From Rhodocyclales bacterium (GTDB lineage Bacteria > Pseudomonadota > Gammaproteobacteria > Burkholderiales > Rhodocyclaceae), in assembly GCA_016192435.1 (NCBI GenBank), contig JACPUD010000073.1, positions 1-47,949 of the forward strand: a stretch of DNA of 47,949 bases. The letters run 5' to 3'. Under the pieces are notes generated by a model. It worked only from the letters and a program-made list of their open reading frames with translations. It searched no databases and had not been told where the DNA came from. Of this stretch, positions 18,335-26,849 are shown one piece after another. The position numbers were made by a program, and so were the translations under genes. Position 1 is the first letter of the stretch. Every line of letters begins with the position of its first letter.

Positions 18335-20128
18335 TCAGGCCGGGACGACGCGGTTCTTACCGACGCGCTTGGCCAGATACATGGCCCCGTCGGCGCGCTT
18401 GAGCGCTTCGTAGGGATCTTCCGCATTGCGGATTTCGGCCACGCCGCAGCTGAAGGTGATCAGCACCTTTTCGTTGTTGTTGAGGAAGAACTCGCGCGTC
18501 AGCTCGCGCTGCACCCGCGTCATCACCGCCACGCCGTCTTCGACCGAGGTGTTCGGCAACAGCACCACGAACTCTTCGCCGCCATATCTGGCCAGCGTGT
18601 CCTGGGGCCGCACCGTTTCGCGCACGACTTTCGACAAGTGCACCAGCGCCGCGTCGCCCGCGACATGCCCCAGGGTATCGTTGAGTTTCTTGAAATTGTC
18701 GATATCGAGCAACGCCAGGCTCAATGTTCCGCTCTGCCGCTTGAGCCGGGCGATCTCCTTTTCCAGCGCGTCGTCGAGGCCCTTGCGGTTGAGCGCGCCG
18801 GTCAATTGATCGAGCCGCACCAGTTCGCTGGCACTCGAGAGTTCGGTCTGCAGCCGCGCCACCACCTCCTCGGCGTCGTTTACCCTGCTGCGCATCGTAC
18901 TCAGTTCGTCGCGCGAGCGCGCCGCATTGACCTGGACCACCCGGGTCGCGCGCATCACCTCGTCGAGCACCTCGGTGAGTTCGGCGATATTGCCGGCCTT
19001 GCTGATCTTTTCCGAGTAGCCCTCGATCTTGCTGTGGTAATCGCCGGTCGCCTCGGAAAAATCGGCGAGGCGATCGACGAAGGTCGCCAGCATGAACTTG
19101 AGACGATCGTTGGCTTCGTGCAGGCTCTTCTTCAGCGAACTCTGCTTGACGATGACATCTTTCATGCGGCGCTCTACGTCGTCGATTCTGCGCAGACTGA
19201 GCGGTTGCAGGATCAGATCGCGTACCACCTTGATCTGCCCGGTCAACCACTGGTCCTCGACCACCAGCTCGCTGATGTTGTCGATGATCAGCTGGACCAG
19301 GTGCATCAGCGCGGCGCTCAGCTCGGACTGGTCCTCGGCGACGAACAACGCCCGGTAGCTGAGCTTCTTCAGGCGTTCGGAGATTCCGTCCAGCGCCTCG
19401 GCGGTTTGCGCGGCATGTACCGAGCGCGAAATCTCGGCCGCCTCCGCGGCGAGATCGGGGCTGTCGCGCAACACGATCGAGAGCGTGTTGTCGAGCAGCT
19501 GGACGATGATTTCCCGCAACTCGTTGGTCCCCAATTGCCAGCCCGACGAAGGGCTCGACGCGCTCCGCTCCGGTGCCGGTGCCGGTGCCGACGGCGTTGG
19601 CGCAGGCACCGCGTCAAGCATGGGCGCGACCGTGTCGCCCCGGTCGATGAAGGCATTTTGCGACCAGGAACGCATCAAGGCCTGCAGCCGGCCAAGCTGC
19701 AACTCGGGACTGCCGGAACCGGACAGCACTCGGTCCAGCGCCTCCTTTTTCTTGGCGGCGGTGAGACCGGCATGATGGGTTTCCAGTTGCAGCAGCAGCT
19801 CGCGGATCAGGCTCGGCCAATTGTGCGACTCGCTGCCTGACTTACCGAGGAATTCGCTCAAGGCGCTGCCGATACCTTCCCAGCTGCCCTTGGCAACTCC
19901 GGCTTCGAACTGGCGCGCGAAGCGCAGTTGCTCCGGACCGTTGCGCGGCAAGCCGGCAAGCAGGCCCTTCAGTTCGCGTTCGGGGAAGGACGCTGGTGCC
20001 GGCGCGCCCAATATCTCGAAATAAACCGCCCGATAGTTGTCCGGCGTCGCAGGAATCTTTTTCGATGCGAGCCGACGCAGGGTTTCTCGCGTAAGTTCGG
20101 TCTCGGAAAGCGGGGCGGAATCAGCCAT
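18335..20128 (-). CDS. Diguanylate cyclase with long N-terminal helical region (GGDEF)
   Basis: 597-residue enzyme that makes c-di-GMP from two GTP. The C-terminal GGDEF domain (about 430-597) has an active GGEEF signature at 516-520, and the inhibitory-site motif RPQD at 507-510, five residues ahead of it, so product feedback inhibition is expected. The first 420 residues show no membrane segment or known sensor. They start with ETLRRLASKKIPATPDNY, an N-terminal motif seen in other proteobacterial cyclases, and include predicted coiled coil. A sigma-54-type promoter and an AAAGG ribosome binding site precede the ATG, which suggests coupling to the flagellar regulon. An HD-GYP phosphodiesterase lies about 1 kb upstream. 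Confidence 0.93.
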   Translation of the reverse strand: MADSAPLSETELTRETLRRLASKKIPATPDNYRAVYFEILGAPAPASFPERELKGLLAGLPRNGPEQLRFARQFEAGVAKGSWEGIGSALSEFLGKSGSESHNWPSLIRELLLQLETHHAGLTAAKKKEALDRVLSGSGSPELQLGRLQALMRSWSQNAFIDRGDTVAPMLDAVPAPTPSAPAPAPERSASSPSSGWQLGTNELREIIVQLLDNTLSIVLRDSPDLAAEAAEISRSVHAAQTAEALDGISERLKKLSYRALFVAEDQSELSAALMHLVQLIIDNISELVVEDQWLTGQIKVVRDLILQPLSLRRIDDVERRMKDVIVKQSSLKKSLHEANDRLKFMLATFVDRLADFSEATGDYHSKIEGYSEKISKAGNIAELTEVLDEVMRATRVVQVNAARSRDELSTMRSRVNDAEEVVARLQTELSSASELVRLDQLTGALNRKGLDDALEKEIARLKRQSGTLSLALLDIDNFKKLNDTLGHVAGDAALVHLSKVVRETVRPQDTLARYGGEEFVVLLPNTSVEDGVAVMTRVQRELTREFFLNNNEKVLITFSCGVAEIRNAEDPYEALKRADGAMYLAKRVGKNRVVPA

Positions 20129-20161
20129 GGTTTACCTTTGTCTCATCACAGTGCGGTACAT

Positions 20162-20184
20162 AGTCGCAATACCCAGTCGCAATA
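20162..20184. repeat. Direct repeat TATTGCGACT x2 upstream of the diguanylate cyclase
   Basis: Two identical 10-base units (AGTCGCAATA on the plus strand, at 20162-20171 and 20175-20184) repeat with a 13-base period. One overlaps the -12 element of the sigma-54-like promoter and the other covers the expected start site, so a regulator bound here could block initiation. Confidence 0.5.
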
Positions 20185-20192
20185 TCCGTGCC
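20179..20192 (-). promoter_or_regulatory. Sigma-54-type promoter of the diguanylate cyclase gene
   Basis: On the minus strand CGGCACGGATATTGCG matches TGGCACG-N4-TTGC at all positions but the first T, with the required GG-N10-GC spacing (GG at 20191-20192, GC at 20179-20180). The predicted start is near 20167, giving a leader of about 39 bases before the ATG at 20128. FleR is the obvious candidate activator, encoded in this window. Confidence 0.65.
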
Positions 20193-20264
20193 GCCACAAT
20201 ATTGCCGGACGATGGGGCATTGGGCCGGAATCCTTGCGGCCATGGCGCCGATCGCTCGTGTCGC

Positions 20265-21077
20265 TCATTGCAACCGGCCGCAATCATAGGTGTAAAAGCG
20301 CGTCTTGCGCGCGTCAGGCACGTCGATCACCTCCAGCGCCACCCGTCCGGGGATGGCGAAGCTATTGCTGACCAGGCGGGCGCGAGGGGACATCTCGGCA
20401 CGCGCCTTGATACCGAGCGCCGGCATCGCCGCTGGCGAAAGAAACGCATAGACCAGGTCATAGCCGACCAGCGAATGGGCCCAGAAGTCGCCGCAACGGA
20501 TGCTGAGATTGTGCCGGCCGCGCGCCCGCAGCCAGGCCCAGGCCCAGGTCAGCGGCGCATGCTCGAAGCCGACAAAGCTGCAGTCCGGACGGGCGGCGGC
20601 CAGCTGGCGCAGCACCGCACCGTCGCCGCAGCCCAGGTCGATCACCCGGCACGGAGCGGCAGGCAACTGCAACTGCAATGCGTCCCGGCTGCGGCGATTG
20701 GTCAGATACAGAGGCACGCGACTCTTGTCGGTGCGCCAGAAAACCAGCAGCAACAGCACGAATCCGCCGCCCCAGACCCAGCCGGGCAAGGCCATGCCGC
20801 GAGCCATGACGGCCAGCGGCAGGAAACAGGCATGTATCGGCAACCACCAGATCGGCGCGCCCAGGCGCCAGGCGATGAGCAGCGCCAGCACACCCTGCAG
20901 CGTGGCGAGAAGCAGCGGCCGGCCGAACCATGCGGGAGCCAACAGCAGCGCCAAACCGCCGACGATCAGGGCAGCCAGCACCTGGGCGAGCAAGGCCGGC
21001 ACCAGGGGATGCCGGTTTCCGCACGGGGTCCCGTCGCTCGCCGCCGCGCCGTTCAGCGCCGGATCGATCGGGATCAT
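20265..21077 (-). CDS. Membrane-anchored class I SAM-dependent methyltransferase
   Basis: About 270 residues. Three or four hydrophobic segments in the first half (LVPALLAQVLAALIVGGLAL and WVWGGGFVLLLLVFW among them) anchor it in the inner membrane. The C-terminal half has a Rossmann methyltransferase fold with motif I VIDLGCGDGAVLRQL, an acidic residue ending strand 2 (FVGFEHA), and a YDLVYAFLS strand. The ATG at 21077 has GGAG 9 bases upstream and is preferred over a GTG at 21116 that directly abuts the stop of the HD-GYP gene. It is probably co-transcribed with the HD-GYP gene. The substrate is unknown; similar two-part proteins are annotated only as class I methyltransferases. Confidence 0.8.
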   Translation of the reverse strand: MIPIDPALNGAAASDGTPCGNRHPLVPALLAQVLAALIVGGLALLLAPAWFGRPLLLATLQGVLALLIAWRLGAPIWWLPIHACFLPLAVMARGMALPGWVWGGGFVLLLLVFWRTDKSRVPLYLTNRRSRDALQLQLPAAPCRVIDLGCGDGAVLRQLAAARPDCSFVGFEHAPLTWAWAWLRARGRHNLSIRCGDFWAHSLVGYDLVYAFLSPAAMPALGIKARAEMSPRARLVSNSFAIPGRVALEVIDVPDARKTRFYTYDCGRLQ

Positions 21078-21116
21078 GCTTGCCCGCTCCGGCCATGGCT
21101 TGTCGGGCAACCGCAC

Positions 21117-22346
21117 TCAGGGCACCCAGAAGCGCTCGAGATTGCTCAGCCCCCAGCGGCTCGCATCCTCGCGACTGACGATCCTGTCCTTTGCGGCGGG
21201 AAGCGAAAGGTCGATCACCTCGGGCGGGATGTGCGACTGCGAGCGGATCGAGAAGAACACCTTGACGCAGGGCGTCAGCAATGAACCGCCGGACTGTTCG
21301 ATGACGACGCCCAGCCGCCCGGACGCCAGTCGCACCAGCGAGCCGATAGGGTAGATGCCGATGCACTTGACGAAGGCCTGGAACACACGACTGTCGAAGT
21401 GGCCGCCGCACCATTCGGCCATTTTGCGTATTGCATCGGCCGGGTCCCAGCCGTCCTTGTAGGGTCGGTTCGAGGTGATCGCATCATAGACGTCGCACAC
21501 TGCCCCCATTCTTGCGTAGAGGCTGATCTCGTCGCCCTTGAAACGCCGTGGATAGCCCGCGCCGTCGATTTTTTCGTGGTGATGCAGCACCACGTCGAGC
21601 GGAATTTCGCCGCTTGCCCCGCCCGCCATCAGGATCTGGTGCCCCTGTTCGGGGTGAAGCTTGATGACGGCAAATTCCTCGTCGGTCAATTTGCCTGGCT
21701 TGTTGAGGATCTCGATCGGTGTCCTGGCCTTGCCCAGGTCGTGCAGCAGGCCCGCCTTGCCGAGTTCGCGGGTGGTCGCCGCGTCCAGTCCCAGTTGCGT
21801 CGCCAGCGCCACCATCAGCGCGGATACCGCCACCGAATGCAGGTAGGTGTAATCGTCGGCGGTTTTAAGCCGCGCCAGACTGATCAGGGCACCGGGATTG
21901 CGCATGATGGAACTCGAAATTTCATCCACCAGCGCGTCCGCCGCCGTGGTCGATATGGCCTTGCCCATGCGCGCTTCGTGAAACATCGAAACCACGGCAC
22001 TCTTGCCGCGGGCGCAGATTCTCACGGCGCGCGCAAGCTCTTCGATGGTGGCCACCTGCCCGCGCGCCGCGCCTTGCATGTCCGCCTGCGCCAAGGCCTG
22101 ATCCACCTCGGCCGCAACCTCGGCTACGGTGCGCGCTGCTGCGCACGGCTCCACCTGCGCTACATCGAGTCCCAGCACGGTATCGATCCAGACTTCGGTA
22201 ATGCCGCTTTCACGCAGACGGCGAATGTCCTCGGCATTGTCGAGGATGAAGCGCGTGCGCCAGAACGGATGATCCATCCACGATCCGCACAATTCGTGAA
22301 TGTGCATGCCCAAGCGCAGATTATCGACGCCGATGCGTTTCAGCAT
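21117..22346 (-). CDS. HD-GYP cyclic di-GMP phosphodiesterase with DUF3391-like N-terminus
   Basis: About 409 residues. The N-terminal segment (IGVDNLRLGMHIHELCGSWM) matches the DUF3391 domain usually found ahead of HD-GYP domains. The catalytic domain has LHSVAVSALM, the metal-binding HD pair in GLLHDLGKARTP, HPEQGHQIL, and VVLHHHEKIDGAGYPRR with the GYP signature, all expected ligands being present. It hydrolyses c-di-GMP, opposing the cyclase about 1 kb away. The ATG at 22346 is the natural start; an in-frame TTG at 22367 would add seven residues. The downstream methyltransferase begins within about 40 bases of the stop. Confidence 0.93.
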   Translation of the reverse strand: MLKRIGVDNLRLGMHIHELCGSWMDHPFWRTRFILDNAEDIRRLRESGITEVWIDTVLGLDVAQVEPCAAARTVAEVAAEVDQALAQADMQGAARGQVATIEELARAVRICARGKSAVVSMFHEARMGKAISTTAADALVDEISSSIMRNPGALISLARLKTADDYTYLHSVAVSALMVALATQLGLDAATTRELGKAGLLHDLGKARTPIEILNKPGKLTDEEFAVIKLHPEQGHQILMAGGASGEIPLDVVLHHHEKIDGAGYPRRFKGDEISLYARMGAVCDVYDAITSNRPYKDGWDPADAIRKMAEWCGGHFDSRVFQAFVKCIGIYPIGSLVRLASGRLGVVIEQSGGSLLTPCVKVFFSIRSQSHIPPEVIDLSLPAAKDRIVSREDASRWGLSNLERFWVP

Positions 22347-22419
22347 GCCGGATCTGGCAGCTGCCAAGCGTTACGGCAAGGGCGGCTGCGCGTCGACGCG
22401 GGTCCGGTCATCGCCGGAA

Positions 22420-22944
22420 TCACCTGCCGCCCGCACGCGAAAGGGATGTGCCGCTCGTCGCGGAACGCGCGGGCGACGCCGGAACATAGCGCAGGTCGTC
22501 GTCAGTGACTTCAAACCGGCCGGCGAGTTCGCCCGGTGCGGGCGGCGGGGCCTTGTAGGCCTGGAAGCCGCACTCCTGCAACTCGGTAACGTACCAGGCG
22601 TTGTCGGCCTTGAGGATGAACACGCCGGGCTGCGGCCGATGGACATCCATGGTGAACTGGCGGGTGGCCTTTCCCGGCAGCGGATAGCGCCGCTGGCACC
22701 GCGGGGTGCCGGCGACTATCAAGGTCGTCTGCCACGGCCCGCCAAGATAGGCCTGCTCGCGAATCACGGACAGCGATTGCCCCGGATCGCCTTCGGTGAC
22801 GAAAGCCAGCTGGCTGTCGCCGCAGGCGCCGAGCAACAGCGACGAACACAGTACTGCCAGTCGTGTCGCAGCTGGCAGGCTGCGCACTGCGACAAGACCG
22901 CTCCAGCCGGCAGCCTCCCCGTTCATCAGCTTTCCGATTCCCAC
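22420..22944 (-). CDS. Small lipoprotein of unknown function
   Basis: 174 residues, or 168 if the second in-frame ATG at 22926 is used. A basic stretch and hydrophobic core end in the lipobox LLLGACGDS with the acylated Cys at 41, so it should be processed by signal peptidase II and tethered to a membrane. The mature part has two further Cys (TPRCQRRYP and LQECGFQ), which could form a disulfide. FILKADNAWYVTELQ is a distinct conserved-looking segment. I do not recognise the family. It lies 73 bases upstream of the HD-GYP gene in the same orientation and diverges from the hybrid kinase at 23205. Confidence 0.75.
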   Translation of the reverse strand: MGIGKLMNGEAAGWSGLVAVRSLPAATRLAVLCSSLLLGACGDSQLAFVTEGDPGQSLSVIREQAYLGGPWQTTLIVAGTPRCQRRYPLPGKATRQFTMDVHRPQPGVFILKADNAWYVTELQECGFQAYKAPPPAPGELAGRFEVTDDDLRYVPASPARSATSGTSLSRAGGR

Positions 22945-22983
22945 GCCTGAGCCCTCTATCCAATTGCGAATGTTGCCGTTGTC

Positions 22984-23007
22984 TGCCGCGGCTCAGCCGC
23001 CACGGCA
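22984..23007. repeat. Nested stem-loop in the lipoprotein / hybrid kinase divergent region
   Basis: TGCCG (22984-22988) and CGGCA (23003-23007) enclose CGGCT-C-AGCCG. It is the main structure in the 260-base divergent gap at 22945-23204, which must hold both promoters; no confident -10/-35 or sigma-54 site was found there. Confidence 0.35.
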
Positions 23008-23204
23008 GCCGCCAACTTTAACCGAGATTCCTCGCCCCAGTGGGGGTACATGCGGCTGCGGACGGCGCGGAGAAGATGCTAAAGTTGCGCCGCACGGCGT
23101 GCACACGAACGTAGGCCAATTGGCTGCCGCGCTTCCCTGCTGTGCGATGACCGCAATCGCCCCGGTGGCGTTCGCTGAGCAGACTCAAAGGGGTGGAGTA
23201 GCGC

Positions 23205-26200
23205 ATGAATTGGCATTTCCCGGAAAAATGGTCGCTCAAGGCGCGGGTGACCCTGTTTACTCTGGTGATCTTCCTGTTCGGCATCTGGTCGCTGGCGTTC
23301 TACGCCAGCCGTACCCTGCGCGAGGATATAGAAAGGCTGCTCGGCGAGCAGCAGTTCTCCGCCGCGTCATTCATCGGCAAGAAGATCGATCAGGAATTGG
23401 CCAACCGGCTGGGCACGCTGACCGAATTCGCGCCACTCGTCATCCCGGCCATACCTCACGGCCCCGCCGCGGTCCAGGCGCTGCTGGAACGGCGTCCCTA
23501 TCTGGCAAGCCTGTTCAACGGCGGCGTCAGCGTCTACCGGCCGGACGGCACGTTGCTCGCCGCCGTGCCGAACGCTGCGGAGCGTCTTCGGGCCGACGCC
23601 GCAGAATTCGATAGCGTGGCCGCCGCGCTCAAGGAAGGGGTCACCAGCGTCGGCCGGCCGTTCGCCGGCGGCAAGCCCGCCGGACCCGCCGTCGGCCTGG
23701 CGGCGCCGATACACGATGCGGCGGGAACGGTGATCGGTGCCCTGGTCGGCGTGATCAATTTCGGCGAGATGAATTTCCTGAACAACATAACCGGGGGCCG
23801 TTATGGAAAGACCGGCGGCTATTTGCTGGTTGCGCCGCAGCACCGCCTGATCGTCACCGCCACCGACGCACAGCGCAACCTCGAATCCCTCCCCGCCCCC
23901 GGGATCAATCCGATCATGGATCGATTTTTTGACGGCTTCGAAGGTTCGGAAGTGTTCGTCAACCCGCTGGGCGAGGAAGTGCTTATCTCCGCCAAGTCCG
24001 TCGCCGTCGCCGGCTGGTATCTGGCGGTCTCGCTGCCGACCGCGGAAGCCTTTGCCCCAATCCGCGCCTTGCAGCAACGCATGCTGATCGCGGCGATCTT
24101 TCTTACCCTGCTGGCCGGCGGACTGACCTGGTGGATGATCAGGCGCCAACTGGCGCCGGTGATTGCCGCAGCCCGCAGCCTGGTTGCAATGTCCACGGCC
24201 AACAGCCGCCCAGAGCCGCTGACCGTCACCCGCCAGGATGAAATAGGCGACTTGTTCCGCAGCTTCAACCAGTTGCTCGGAATCGTCGCCCAGCGCGAGG
24301 ACGAACTGCGGGAAAGCGAACACCTGCTCAGGGAATCGCAGACCATCACCGGACTCGGCAGCTACTCGATCGATGCCGACACCGCGCGATGGACCAGTTC
24401 GGAGGTATTCGACCGCATTTTCGGCATCGACGATTCCTATGAGCGGTCAATGGCCGGGTGGGCGGCGCTGATCCACCCGGATGACCGCCTCGCGATATTG
24501 GATTACCTGAAGGAAGATGTCCTCGGTCGCAACCAGTCTTTCGACCGGGAGTTCCGCATCCTGCGCCGCAGCGACGGCGCCGAACGCTGGGTGCGCGGCC
24601 TCGGCGGCGTCGAGTTCGACGGAGCGGGCCGGCCGCTGAAAATGCGCGGCCTGATTCAGGACATTACCGAGCGCAAGTACACCGAACTGGCCTTGCTCGA
24701 ATCGAACCAGATGAACCGGGAAATCATCGCCAGCGCCAGCGAAGGGATCATCGTATATGGCCCCGACCTGCGTTACCGGGTATGGAACCCCTATATGGAA
24801 CAGCTCACCGGAATGTCGGCGCAAAACGTGATCGGCCGCGACCCCTGGGAGATCGTGCCTTTCATGGCGGAAAGCGGCGTCATGCTGCGGGTCGAACGCG
24901 CGCTGGCCGGCGAAACCCCCGAAGCCATCGAGTTTCCCTTCGCCGTCAAGCGTACCGGGCGCGCGGGCTGGGCATCGGCCCTCACGGCCCCGCTGCGCAA
25001 TACCCGGGGCGAAATCATCGGGGTCATCGGCACGGTGCGCGACGTTACCGAGGTCAAGCGTGCGGAACTCGCGTTGCGCGACCTGAATGACCGGCTCGAA
25101 GCGCGCGTGCGCGAACGCACCAGCGAACTGGCGGCCACCATGCGCCAGGCGGAAGCCGCAAACCTCGCCAAGAGCGTGTTCCTCGCCAACATGAGCCACG
25201 AGATTCGCACGCCGATGAACGCGATCATCGGCCTCACCCATATCCTGCGCCGCAGCAACCCCACGGCCGCGCAGGCCGACCGGCTGGCCAAGATCGACGC
25301 GACGGCGAATCACCTACTCGCCGTCATCAACGACATCCTCGACATCTCGAAGATCGAAGCCGGCAAGCTGACCCTGGAGCAGGCGAACTTCCCGCTCGCG
25401 TCCATCCTCGATCATGTCTCTTCGCTGATCGCGGACCGCGCCCGCAGCAAGGGACTCAGCATCACCCTCGACGCCACCGGGGCGCCGGCCTGGCTGCGCG
25501 GCGACGCCACGCGCCTGCGCCAGGGTCTGCTCAACTATGCCATCAACGCCATCAAGTTCACCGAAAGCGGAGGCGTCACGCTGCGCGCCCGCCTGCTGCA
25601 CGAGGATGGCGACGATCTTCTGTTGCGCTTCGAAGTGACAGATACCGGAATCGGCGTCGCGGCCGACAAGATTGCCAGCCTGTTCCACGCCTTCGAGCAG
25701 GGCGATGCCTCGACCACGCGCAAGTATGGCGGTACCGGCCTGGGCCTGGCCATTACCCGGAGACTGGCCGAACTGATGGGCGGAGAAGTCGGCGCCGAGA
25801 GCACACCGGGGGGTGGCAGCACCTTCTGGTTAACGGCTCGACTGCAGCGTGGCACGGGCGTCATGCCCGCCCTCAGCGAAGTCAAGACGGAGGATGTAGC
25901 GACGGAACTGCGCCGTCGCCACGGCGGCGCGCGCGTGCTCCTGGCCGAAGACAACGCCATCAACCGGGAAGTCGCGATGGAACTTCTGCACGGTGCCGGA
26001 CTGGCCGTGGATATCGCCGTAGACGGCCTCGACGCCCTGGAAAAGGCCCGCGCCATTGCCTTCGACCTGATCCTGATGGACATGCAGATGCCGCGCATGG
26101 ACGGCATCGAGGCGACCCGCGCCATCCGCTCCCTGCCCGGCCGCGCCAACACCCCCATCCTGGCGATCACCGCCAATGTCTTCGAAGAAGACCGGCGCGC

Positions 26201-26774
26201 CTGCGCCGAAGCGGGAATGAACGACTTCGTCACCAAGCCGGTAAATCCCGATGATCTCTACGCCGCGCTGCTGAAATGGATGCCCAGCGCGGAACTGGCG
26301 CCGGCGCCGGCCAGGGATATGGCACCGGGCCCGGCGCCGCGGACGCGGATCGCTCCTGCCGAGATCGACGCCTGGCGGCAGCGGCTGGCGCAGGTTGCCG
26401 GTCTCAATATCGAGCATGGCCTGACGCTGCTGCGCGGCAGCGTTCCCAAACACCGGCAGATGCTAAGCCTGTTCGCCCAAACCCATGCGCACGATACCAA
26501 GGCGCTGGCCGAGGCCCTCGTTGCCGGCGATCTGGCCGCTCTGCATCGGCTGGCGCATACCCTCAAAGGCTCGACCGGCACCATCGGCGCGACTGCGGCA
26601 ACCGCTGCCGCGGCCTCGCTGCATGCGGCGCTGCGCGAGAATGCATCGAGCCATCAGATAGAAATCCGCTGCTGCGCATTGATCGCCCAGATGCGTGCAC
26701 TGGTCGAAGCGATCAACGCAGCGATCCCGGACACGGTCAGCGCCGCCAAGTGCGGCGGTCTGGGCGAGGTCTGA
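23205..26774 (+). CDS. Transmembrane hybrid sensor histidine kinase (dCache, HAMP, 2 PAS, HisKA, HATPase, REC, Hpt)
   Basis: 1189-residue inner-membrane phosphorelay kinase. TM1 about 14-33; an extracytoplasmic dCache-like sensor about 35-290; TM2 about 292-312; HAMP about 313-365; PAS about 375-490 and 500-630; HisKA with His665 in NMSHEIRTP; HATPase about 770-890 ([12 protein letters not shown]); REC about 905-1025 with Asp959 in [11 protein letters not shown]; Hpt with His1118 in AHTLKGSTG. All phosphotransfer residues are present. It is strongly similar from HisKA onward to the truncated kinase at the left edge, so the two are paralogues. GGAG precedes the ATG. No dedicated response regulator is adjacent, so its output partner is unknown. 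Confidence 0.94.
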   Translation: MNWHFPEKWSLKARVTLFTLVIFLFGIWSLAFYASRTLREDIERLLGEQQFSAASFIGKKIDQELANRLGTLTEFAPLVIPAIPHGPAAVQALLERRPYLASLFNGGVSVYRPDGTLLAAVPNAAERLRADAAEFDSVAAALKEGVTSVGRPFAGGKPAGPAVGLAAPIHDAAGTVIGALVGVINFGEMNFLNNITGGRYGKTGGYLLVAPQHRLIVTATDAQRNLESLPAPGINPIMDRFFDGFEGSEVFVNPLGEEVLISAKSVAVAGWYLAVSLPTAEAFAPIRALQQRMLIAAIFLTLLAGGLTWWMIRRQLAPVIAAARSLVAMSTANSRPEPLTVTRQDEIGDLFRSFNQLLGIVAQREDELRESEHLLRESQTITGLGSYSIDADTARWTSSEVFDRIFGIDDSYERSMAGWAALIHPDDRLAILDYLKEDVLGRNQSFDREFRILRRSDGAERWVRGLGGVEFDGAGRPLKMRGLIQDITERKYTELALLESNQMNREIIASASEGIIVYGPDLRYRVWNPYMEQLTGMSAQNVIGRDPWEIVPFMAESGVMLRVERALAGETPEAIEFPFAVKRTGRAGWASALTAPLRNTRGEIIGVIGTVRDVTEVKRAELALRDLNDRLEARVRERTSELAATMRQAEAANLAKSVFLANMSHEIRTPMNAIIGLTHILRRSNPTAAQADRLAKIDATANHLLAVINDILDISKIEAGKLTLEQANFPLASILDHVSSLIADRARSKGLSITLDATGAPAWLRGDATRLRQGLLNYAINAIKFTESGGVTLRARLLHEDGDDLLLRFEVTDTGIGVAADKIASLFHAFEQGDASTTRKYGGTGLGLAITRRLAELMGGEVGAESTPGGGSTFWLTARLQRGTGVMPALSEVKTEDVATELRRRHGGARVLLAEDNAINREVAMELLHGAGLAVDIAVDGLDALEKARAIAFDLILMDMQMPRMDGIEATRAIRSLPGRANTPILAITANVFEEDRRACAEAGMNDFVTKPVNPDDLYAALLKWMPSAELAPAPARDMAPGPAPRTRIAPAEIDAWRQRLAQVAGLNIEHGLTLLRGSVPKHRQMLSLFAQTHAHDTKALAEALVAGDLAALHRLAHTLKGSTGTIGATAATAAAASLHAALRENASSHQIEIRCCALIAQMRALVEAINAAIPDTVSAAKCGGLGEV

Positions 26775-26849
26775 GCGAGATCTGAGCGCGGGCAGCATCG
26801 CGACGCACAGCCGCCGTGACGCCAGCACCAACTTTCCGTGACCCTCGGC

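Noticed and set aside
23160..23190. TGGCGTTCGCTGAGC as a sigma-54 site for the second hybrid kinase
   Set aside because: The GG-N10-GC spacing fits, but the -12 element is GAGC instead of TTGC and the -24 is weak.
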